A stretch of DNA of 7,914 bases from contig JAUIJQ010000126.1 in assembly GCA_030431165.1 (NCBI GenBank), positions 1 to 7,914 of the forward strand, written 5' to 3'. A program made the translations under genes and the position numbers. The notes under the pieces are model-generated. The model had not been told where the DNA came from. It did not search any database and saw only the letters and a list, made by a program, of their open reading frames with translations. Position 1 is the first letter of the stretch. Every line of letters begins with the position of its first letter. Below are positions 1 through 4,878 of the stretch, one piece after another. Source of the stretch: Rhodothermia bacterium (GTDB lineage Bacteria; Bacteroidota; Rhodothermia; Rhodothermales; JABDKH01).

Positions 1-178
1 CGGCGGTCAGTGTCATAAGAATACTGAACATGTTTTGCGCGAGGACATCGTCACGCTGACCGTCTCGCGGTTGTCGACGGATGTAGACCCGTAGTCCGAC
101 GAAACACAGGAACATGGCGGTGGTAATCACGAAGAATACCAGTGCAATCAGACCGGACCCCATCTGACAGTATTCCAT
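1..178 (-). CDS. Partial membrane protein, N-terminal part only (leaves window at left edge)
   Basis: An open reading frame reads leftward from an ATG at 178-176 and is still open at the window edge, giving 59 visible residues. The N-terminus has one strongly hydrophobic stretch, roughly residues 8-29, rich in Leu, Val, Phe and Ile, followed by a basic segment with RVYIRRQPR. That charge pattern suggests the tail after the helix is cytoplasmic. A second hydrophobic stretch seems to begin at the edge (MFSILMTLTA). It starts 18 bases after the stop of the MafI-like gene on the same strand, which suggests co-transcription. There is no convincing ribosome site before the ATG at 178. The in-frame ATG at 163-161 has a GGAA upstream and is an alternative start. 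The pattern of a helix, a basic linker and a second helix recalls small DUF4239-type membrane proteins, but too little is visible to assign a family. Confidence 0.5.
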   Translation of the reverse strand, partial: MEYCQMGSGLIALVFFVITTAMFLCFVGLRVYIRRQPRDGQRDDVLAQNMFSILMTLTA

Positions 179-196
179 TAGACCGCGCGCCGGCTG

Positions 197-460
197 CTAG
201 TTGACAAGGTCTTTAAGGAACGACCAATTCTCCGCGGGATAGCTCATTGACGCGGCCGGCGCTTCGATCAAGGTGAACGTTTCCCGGGAAAGCGGAACGT
301 TCTCCTCGAATAGTTGAACGGACAGTACTTCGAACGCAACCCTAGGCTCCCGATGACTGACCAGGGACTCTACCGTTTCTACGGTACCTGCTGACAAGTA
401 AGGACTAGTCTCCCGTAGTAATTCGTTTATCAGGCACTCTGGGTCAGCGAGATGGGACAT
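197..460 (-). CDS. Small MafI-like immunity protein (orphan)
   Basis: This 87-residue acidic protein has no signal peptide or membrane segment, so it should be cytoplasmic. The order of features resembles the MafI family of immunity proteins, which neutralise polymorphic toxins: an N-terminal helix (LINELLRETSPYLSAG), a second helix ending in a VESLVSHREPRVAFEVL stretch, an acidic segment (LFEENVPLSRETF) and a C-terminal Trp-containing helix (ENWSFLKDLV). Family assignment is from remembered pattern, not a search. I chose the ATG at 460-458; the frame also opens nine codons earlier with GTG at 487-485, but that lies in the repeat-derived region and adds an unlikely basic extension. No clear ribosome site precedes either start. 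No toxin gene is visible on the upstream side, which holds only tRNA-derived repeats, so this may be an orphan immunity gene. It could also be an unrelated small helical protein. Confidence 0.55.
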   Translation of the reverse strand: MSHLADPECLINELLRETSPYLSAGTVETVESLVSHREPRVAFEVLSVQLFEENVPLSRETFTLIEAPAASMSYPAENWSFLKDLVN

Positions 461-520
461 GTGATTGCGGCTTGGAGACAGGCGCACTCTTGCATCTTAA
501 TCAGGCAGCAGTTTTGATAC

Positions 521-542
521 GCGCACTCTGGAGGATTATTCG
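521..542 (-). repeat. Degraded copy of the tRNA-Arg 3' end (copy 1)
   Basis: The plus strand here reads gcgcactctggag followed by gattattcg. It matches the 3' end of the tRNA-Arg at 799-817, which reads gcgcactcgggag and then gattcg, apart from one base change in the acceptor stem and a three-base insertion. Read on the minus strand it corresponds to the T-arm 3' strand and the acceptor 3' strand. It lacks the 50-bp flank that accompanies the other copies, so it looks like the most decayed member. Confidence 0.5.
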
Positions 543-619
543 GTTCGCTCGTCAGTCGCGGAATACGAGGTCGGGATATGCTGCGACTTCGGGCGAGCGT
601 GCTTTCCGAATTAACGACA

Positions 620-682
620 CAGCCGCTCGTGTCAAACCCCCTTCGGGTGTTCGTCTCCTGCCTCGCACTGCGCACTCGGGAG
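620..682 (-). repeat. 63-bp direct repeat, copy A (includes tRNA-Arg 3' terminus)
   Basis: This 63-bp stretch matches 749-811 with three differences at matched positions (60 of 63 identical by hand alignment). On the minus strand it begins with the last bases of the tRNA-Arg, CTCCCGAGTGCG, and continues with the sequence found just downstream of the genuine tRNA. The tRNA-like similarity extends a little further, to about 691 (gcgttattcg), before the T-arm homology is lost. It therefore appears to be a partial duplication of the tRNA 3' end plus flank, as left by integration into, or slippage at, a tRNA gene. Confidence 0.8.
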
Positions 683-748
683 CGTTATTCGCTCGAGGAC
701 TCACTCATCAGTCGCGGGATTGGCGGGCCAGCAGAAAGGCAGACGCGC

Positions 749-811
749 CAGCCGCTCGTGTCAAACCCCCTTCGGGTGCTCGTCTCCTACCTCGCGCTGC
801 GCACTCGGGAG
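749..811 (-). repeat. 63-bp direct repeat, copy B (overlaps the real tRNA-Arg 3' end)
   Basis: This is the partner of 620-682, offset by 129 bp. It overlaps the last 12 bases of the tRNA-Arg gene (800-811) and extends 51 bases into its 3' flank. Both copies carry the short element acccccttcgggtg, which on the minus strand can form a weak ACCC/GGGT hairpin. That could help end tRNA transcription, although no run of U follows. The segments between the repeats also share tcagtcgcgg (552-561 and 708-717), so whole units of about 129-149 bp seem to have been duplicated and then diverged. Confidence 0.8.
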
Positions 812-873
812 GATTCGAACCCCCGACCCTCTGATCCGAAGTCAGATGCTCTATCCAGCTGAGCTACGAGTGC
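800..873 (-). tRNA. tRNA-Arg (anticodon UCG), 3' CCA not encoded
   Basis: The minus strand folds into a complete cloverleaf of 74 nt. The acceptor stem GCACTCG pairs perfectly with CGAGTGC, followed by discriminator G. The D-arm is GCTC-AGCTGGATA-GAGC. The anticodon stem TCTGA/TCAGA encloses the loop CTTCGGA, giving anticodon TCG, which reads CGA and probably CGG arginine codons. The variable loop is GGGTC. The T-arm is GGGGG-TTCGAAT-CCTCC with one G-U pair. The next bases are CAG, so CCA must be added after transcription by the CCA-adding enzyme. Its 3' side faces the repeats and the immunity gene, which is the side where integrative elements insert at tRNA genes. Confidence 0.96.
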
Positions 874-879
874 AGACTG

Positions 880-887
880 CCAAGATA
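880..887 (-). promoter_or_regulatory. Possible -7/-10 element of the tRNA-Arg promoter
   Basis: On the minus strand TATCTTGG lies just upstream of the mature tRNA 5' end at 873. It fits the Bacteroidota-type TAnnTTTG element at seven of eight positions, or a sigma70-like -10 (TATCTT). The spacing would start transcription within a few bases of the tRNA. I see no convincing -33/-35 partner, so this is tentative. Confidence 0.25.
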
Positions 888-985
888 CAACCTTCCCGCC
901 TTCCGCCCACCCATTCGCCGAACCTTCGACTTTCCGCTGTTCACCAGCGAACAACGCTGTCCCCCGACGTACACCCGGCACCCGC

Positions 986-1015
986 TTGAATCGCCTGTAC
1001 GCCCTCAGTTACACT
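986..1015 (+). promoter_or_regulatory. Possible promoter for the FtsX-type permease
   Basis: TTGAAT at 986-991 and TACACT at 1010-1015 are separated by 18 bases, a reasonable sigma70-like arrangement that would start transcription near 1022 and give a leader of about 58 bases before the ATG at 1080. It sits in the 205-base gap between the divergently transcribed tRNA-Arg and the permease gene. Otherwise I see nothing recognisable in 876-1079. Confidence 0.3.
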
Positions 1016-1079
1016 TACAGCCCGACGGCACCCTGTTTGCAAAGGCATTAGTAGGTCCTCCCCATTCCCGTTGGCCGCC

Positions 1080-3515
1080 ATGCTGCTCTCCTACATCCGC
1101 GTTGCGCTTCGCCACCTGAGTCGCCGAAAAGTGTACGCGGCCATCAACGTCGTCGGACTCGCCGTGGGCATGGCCTGCTGCCTGCTGATCGCGCTCTTCG
1201 TTCAGCGCGAATACAGCTTCGACGACCACCACGCAAATGCTGACCGCATCGTACGCGTGGCGCTCGACGCACAGATCGGAGAAACGCACGTCCGGTCCGC
1301 CCTCTCCGCACTGCCCCTCGCCTCGGCAATGGAATCCGAATTCCCGGAAGTTGAGACCGCAACCCGCCTGTGGCGCGACCGATCAGGCGAGATGACCGTG
1401 TTTTCTTCCGACCACGAGTACCTCGAACCTGGGGTCGCATTTGCCGACGCCAACTTCTTCTCCGTCTTCTCCCACCACTTCGTTGCCGGCAACCCGGAAA
1501 CAGCGCTCGCTGAACCCAACAGCATCGTGCTCACGGCATCGATGGCGAACAAGTACTTCGGAGACACAAACCCGATCGGAGAAACGCTCGAATTGCGTGA
1601 ACCATCTGACCGGGATCTCTTCACGTACACAGTCACGGGCGTCATCGAGGATACACCCGCCTCGTCGCACCTTGACTTTGACTTCCTCGCGTCGTTTGTC
1701 ACACAACGCCAGAGTCGGTCGGATTCCTGGCTCGGGTTCGGCGTGTTCACGTACGCATTGCTGGACCCGGGTGCATCGACGACTACCGTTGAGAACAAGC
1801 TGGCGACGCTGTTTGAACAACACGCTGCACCCCGTGCCATCGAGGGGTTCGGTATGTCGTACGACGACTTCATTGCGAGCGGCCAGGGCTACCAGTACTT
1901 CCTCCAGCCCCTCACCGACATCCACCTCCACTCCAGCCTCGAAGATGAGTGGCGCCCCAATGGCAATGCGATGCTTGTGAATGCGTTCTCGGCCGTTGCA
2001 CTGCTCATTCTCCTGATCGCATGTATCAACTTCACGAACCTTGCAACAGCCCGGTCATCCGAACGAGCGCGGGAGGTAGGCGTGCGCAAGGTCCTCGGCG
2101 CTGAACGTCGTCGACTCGTGACCCAGTTTCTGGTCGAGTCGGTGCTGCTCGCGGTGACTGCGCTGATCGTCGCCCTCGTTATTACAACCTCTGCCCTACC
2201 GGCGTTCAGCAACCTCGCCGGAGAGGCTTTTGAACTCACAGCCACTGCGGCACCGCTGATCGTTGGGCTGCTGATTTTTGCTCTGCTGGTCGGAGTCCTC
2301 GCCGGATCTTACCCCGCGTTCTACCTTTCGCGTTTTTCTCCTGCTGCCGTCCTCAAGTCGAATGGCGTTCGGCCCGGGCGCACGGCAGCACTGCGCAACG
2401 GACTCGTCGTCTTTCAATTCGCCGTTTCTATTGTCCTTATCGCCGGAACAGCCACGATCTATCGGCAAATGGATTTCCTCGCGTCGCGAAGCCTTGGATT
2501 TGATCGGGAGCAGGTTGTTGTCCTCGACGGCGCCGAGGTAATGGGGCGCAACGCGGAGGCATTCCGTGAATCAATCCGCGGAATCGCTGGGATCGAGTCC
2601 GTCACGAATGCCGAGAAAGTCCCCGGCCGACCGTTTGACGCCTCACGTTTCCACATGGAAGGCCAACCCGAAGCGTCATCTACTTCGCTCGACTTCACGT
2701 ACGCAAGTTTCGACTTCATCGAAACGATGGGCATGGAACTCGTCGCAGGCCGGTCCCTTGATCGTGGCCGTCCCGAAGACTCGCTCGCCGTAATACTGTC
2801 TGAAACGGCGGTTCGCCACCTCGGACTCGAAAACCCGGTCGGACAACGACTCGTGTGGCCGGGCGAATCTACGTATACGATCGTCGGCGTGGTTCGGGAC
2901 TTCCACATCGCGTCGCTGCACCACACAATCCGACCCGTCGCACTGCTCGGGCCGGATCCGCGCAACACCAACCGGCCAAACCTTCTCGTCGCGGCGCGCC
3001 TGAATTCGTCCGACGCCCGCGGCGCTCTGGCCAGCATTGAGTCCGCTTGGACGCGCTTCGCCCCCCGACAACCGTTCAGCTATGCCTTCCTCGATCAGGA
3101 GTTCGAAGCGATGTACCGGGCTGACCAAGCGACCGGCAGGCTCATAGCAACCTTCGCCGGACTCGCACTCCTCATCGCCTGTATCGGGCTCTTCGGACTC
3201 GCCGCGTTTACTGCCGAACGCCGCACCAAAGAGGTTGGAATTCGAAAGGTGCTAGGTGCCACCGCGCCCCAGCTTGTGGCGTTGCTGTCTCGCGACTTCG
3301 TAAAGCTCATCGGCATCAGCTTCGTCGTCGCAGCACCACTGGCGTACCTCGTCAGCGAACTGTGGCTCCAGGGCTTTGCCTATCGCGCAGGCGTTGGCGT
3401 CGCTCCCTACCTCATCGGCGGCGTACTGACACTCGTCATCGCGATGCTGACGGTTAGCGTACATGCGGCCCGCGCCGCCCTCGCCAATCCGGTCTCAAGC
3501 CTCCGGTACGAATAA
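1080..3515 (+). CDS. ABC transporter permease of the MacB/FtsX superfamily (eight-helix, stand-alone)
   Basis: This 811-residue inner-membrane protein has the duplicated MacB/FtsX layout. TM1 is at about residues 20-43 and is followed by a large periplasmic MacB_PCD-like domain (about 45-295). Three helices follow at about 298-320, 350-372 and 390-415. The second half repeats the plan: TM5 about 437-457, a second periplasmic domain, then helices at about 690-712, 742-765 and 775-800. Each half carries the cytoplasmic coupling motif after its first FtsX helix, EVGVRKVLGA near 331-341 and KEVGIRKVLGA near 717-727, which contacts the ATPase in this superfamily. Members are mechanotransmission proteins that use ATP hydrolysis in the cytoplasm to drive periplasmic work such as substrate expulsion or lipoprotein handling. 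The substrate cannot be predicted. I chose the ATG at 1080, giving MLLSYIRVALRHL, over an in-frame TTG at 1071. No clear Shine-Dalgarno is present. No ATP-binding subunit is visible nearby, as is common for this type in Bacteroidota-like genomes. Confidence 0.93.
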   Translation: MLLSYIRVALRHLSRRKVYAAINVVGLAVGMACCLLIALFVQREYSFDDHHANADRIVRVALDAQIGETHVRSALSALPLASAMESEFPEVETATRLWRDRSGEMTVFSSDHEYLEPGVAFADANFFSVFSHHFVAGNPETALAEPNSIVLTASMANKYFGDTNPIGETLELREPSDRDLFTYTVTGVIEDTPASSHLDFDFLASFVTQRQSRSDSWLGFGVFTYALLDPGASTTTVENKLATLFEQHAAPRAIEGFGMSYDDFIASGQGYQYFLQPLTDIHLHSSLEDEWRPNGNAMLVNAFSAVALLILLIACINFTNLATARSSERAREVGVRKVLGAERRRLVTQFLVESVLLAVTALIVALVITTSALPAFSNLAGEAFELTATAAPLIVGLLIFALLVGVLAGSYPAFYLSRFSPAAVLKSNGVRPGRTAALRNGLVVFQFAVSIVLIAGTATIYRQMDFLASRSLGFDREQVVVLDGAEVMGRNAEAFRESIRGIAGIESVTNAEKVPGRPFDASRFHMEGQPEASSTSLDFTYASFDFIETMGMELVAGRSLDRGRPEDSLAVILSETAVRHLGLENPVGQRLVWPGESTYTIVGVVRDFHIASLHHTIRPVALLGPDPRNTNRPNLLVAARLNSSDARGALASIESAWTRFAPRQPFSYAFLDQEFEAMYRADQATGRLIATFAGLALLIACIGLFGLAAFTAERRTKEVGIRKVLGATAPQLVALLSRDFVKLIGISFVVAAPLAYLVSELWLQGFAYRAGVGVAPYLIGGVLTLVIAMLTVSVHAARAALANPVSSLRYE

Positions 3516-3521
3516 CGCCGC

Positions 3522-3537
3522 AGGGATAGAAGTCCCT
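3522..3537 (+). terminator. Short hairpin just after the permease stop codon
   Basis: AGGGA (3522-3526) pairs with TCCCT (3533-3537) around a six-base loop, seven bases after the TAA of the permease gene. The stem is only five pairs and the tail is CTC rather than a T-run, so it is at best a weak terminator or 3'-end stabiliser. Confidence 0.3.
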
Positions 3538-3606
3538 CTCAAGTTGCGCCCACCGTCCAATACTACTGCTCCGACCCAACGACGGGGACACCACCACCCA
3601 AAGAAC

Positions 3607-3676
3607 CCGGCATTATTTCTTCGGCAACGCAAACTGCGGTGACAGCACAGCGGTCGCGCCGAAGAAATTCAGCCGG
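3607..3676. repeat. 70-base imperfect inverted repeat between convergent genes
   Basis: ATTTCTTCGGC (3615-3625) pairs perfectly with GCCGAAGAAAT (3658-3668). The pairing resumes outside a 3-base symmetric mismatch, with CCGGC (3607-3611) opposite GCCGG (3672-3676), around a 32-base loop. Such a structure in the gap between converging genes could end transcription on both strands, or it may be a decayed small palindromic mobile element. There is no T-run directly after either arm. Confidence 0.6.
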
Positions 3677-3688
3677 TCGTTTCTTTGC

Positions 3689-3718
3689 GATACTTTCTTT
3701 GCGATCAAAGAATGTATC
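3689..3718 (-). terminator. Hairpin downstream of the secreted-protein gene, probable terminator
   Basis: GATAC-T-TTCTTTG (3689-3701) pairs with CAAAGAA-T-GTATC (3706-3718) around the loop CGAT, a 12-pair stem with a single T-T mismatch. On the minus strand it lies six bases past the stop codon of the secreted-protein gene, where a terminator is expected. There is no canonical U-tract. The left arm overlaps a tandem copy of TTTCTTTGCGAT that begins at 3680 and again at 3694. Confidence 0.5.
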
Positions 3719-3723
3719 AAGTA

Positions 3724-4707
3724 TCAGTTATTGATCTGTAACTGCCGGCCCGGCTGAATAATCCGACCACCACCTGTCCCCTGCTCAAGAACAATCACGT
3801 CTTTGTCCGCCGCGACGCTGCCAAGTCCCGAGCATGGAGCTAACAACTCATCCGTAATCGCGTTTGGGATGCCGGGAATCTTCTGCAGCAACGCCGGCAC
3901 AAGCACAAACGTCTGCTGCGGCTCCCAACGAAATCGGCCCACATCGCTCGACGCAATCTCCCGGCCGGTCTCGGGATCAATGGCGATCACACGCCACGCG
4001 TAATCGCCTTCCTGAAAACGCCGGGCGCTTGCGGGGTATTGCAGCGTCGTCCCCGGCACCTCTCCCTCAAACCACGCCGGATTTGTCCTCGCCGCCGCGA
4101 CGAACGACTGCCGACCAAACTGGCTCGTAATGACGACGCGCGATCGGTACTGGGCGCGACCCGGGAACGCACCCGTCGCCGGCGTCCAAACAAACGTTGG
4201 CAGAGACGACGTGATTGTCTCACCCTCCGCCGGACTGATCAGGATCGGCGGATTCAACACATTCACCTCGTGCGTGATGCACGTCTCCCCGAGCAGGCCA
4301 CCCGAAGCGGATTCAATCGCACGTACGCAGATCTCGTAGTTACCCGCCGGCGCTCCGCCTGTGCGGACTAGCGCACGCTCGTACTTCGATTGACCATAGC
4401 CAATGTCTACTGGCTCAACTTGTTGCCCGGTTAACATCGTGAGGCCCGGCCGCAATGTGATGATTGCGCTTTCACCCTCAACGACGAGTCCGTCGCGCTC
4501 TTCGGTAATCTCGCCCTCGAATAGGACAGTCAACGGCGTCCGCCCGGGGTTGACAACCTGCAGCCGCCACAGGTCGGCAACCTGAAGCTGATTCAGCGGG
4601 GGCGGCGCGATGGTAATCTGTACACCGATCTGCGCCGATGCCGGCGCAGCAACGCCCAGCACAAGCAGCGCCGCCAGGAAGAATCCGATCAGCAACTGTC
4701 GTTTCAT
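3724..4707 (-). CDS. Secreted Ig/Fn3-like protein of unknown function
   Basis: This is a complete 327-residue protein. Residues 1-25 form a Sec signal peptide: a basic MKRQ start, a long Leu/Ala/Val core, and the cleavage-type motif ASA before Q26. The mature protein looks like two beta-sandwich domains. The first, about 27-150, ends in the strand-rich NYEICVRAIES and ETCITHEV segments with Cys127 and Cys143. The second, about 153-262, opens with PPILISPAEGETI and LPTFVWTPA and closes with DYAWRVIAIDPETG, the pattern of a fibronectin type III-like fold. The 60-residue tail has a third Cys (292) and no sorting signal I recognise. The ATG at 4707 is preceded by AGG at a spacing of seven bases. 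It is the last gene of a minus-strand run behind an outer-membrane barrel, so a periplasmic or surface partner of that barrel is a reasonable inference. I recognise similar small proteins beside barrels in Bacteroidota but know no function. Confidence 0.85.
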   Translation of the reverse strand: MKRQLLIGFFLAALLVLGVAAPASAQIGVQITIAPPPLNQLQVADLWRLQVVNPGRTPLTVLFEGEITEERDGLVVEGESAIITLRPGLTMLTGQQVEPVDIGYGQSKYERALVRTGGAPAGNYEICVRAIESASGGLLGETCITHEVNVLNPPILISPAEGETITSSLPTFVWTPATGAFPGRAQYRSRVVITSQFGRQSFVAAARTNPAWFEGEVPGTTLQYPASARRFQEGDYAWRVIAIDPETGREIASSDVGRFRWEPQQTFVLVPALLQKIPGIPNAITDELLAPCSGLGSVAADKDVIVLEQGTGGGRIIQPGRQLQINN

Positions 4708-4775
4708 CTTGCTACCTGTCTACTCACAATCTCCAATCCGAACTCCCGACCCGGAGATACTTCTAAACCCATTGA

Positions 4776-4872
4776 GGTGGCCGCAGGCCACCGTAACCAG
4801 AGCGGGCACAGCCCGCGGAACTCTTCAGGCGACGAAGTCGCCGTAACTACAAGCGGGCACAGCCCGCGCAAC
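4776..4872. repeat. REP-like array of four palindromes at about 26-bp spacing
   Basis: Four perfect hairpins with three-base loops follow one another. They are GGTGGCC-gca-GGCCACC (4776-4792), GCGGGC-aca-GCCCGC (4802-4816), GGCGAC-gaa-GTCGCC (4828-4842) and GCGGGC-aca-GCCCGC (4853-4867). Each is followed directly by G-N-AAC (GTAAC, GGAAC, GTAAC, GCAAC) and then a spacer of four to six bases. Hairpin starts are spaced 26, 26 and 25 bp. The stem sequences differ while the architecture and the trailing AAC are kept, which argues for compensatory change in a structure-bearing repeat such as a REP element. The array lies seven bases beyond the barrel stop codon on the barrel's transcript, where it could stabilise the mRNA 3' end, attenuate transcription into the secreted-protein gene, or act as a binding array. 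Confidence 0.85.
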
Positions 4873-4878
4873 TAACTC

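Noticed and set aside
630..654. TTGACA on the minus strand within each 63-bp repeat as a promoter
   Set aside because: No matching -10 element lies at suitable spacing in either copy, and no gene starts at a fitting distance.
620..811. Second tRNA pseudogene within the repeats
   Set aside because: Only the T-arm and acceptor 3' strand are present in the extra copies. No D-arm or anticodon arm can be found, so they are 3'-end fragments rather than tRNA pseudogenes.
472..862. Plus-strand open frames with internally repeated peptide (AARVKPPSGVRLLP-type) and a GGFEPPT ending
   Set aside because: They run through the 63-bp repeats and the antisense strand of the tRNA-Arg. The GGFEPPT ending is the usual artefact of reading a tRNA T-arm in reverse, so these are not genes.
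1071..1079. TTG start for the permease at 1071
   Set aside because: It adds only three residues before an ATG that gives the usual N-terminus of this family, and no ribosome site favours it.
1202..1931. Long minus-strand open frames inside the permease gene
   Set aside because: They lie wholly antisense to a clear FtsX-family protein, have no family features, and are explained by GC-rich third codon positions.
4776..4872. CRISPR array, because of regularly spaced palindromes
   Set aside because: Spacers are only 4-6 bases, the repeats differ in sequence, and there are only four units. This is a REP-like hairpin array.
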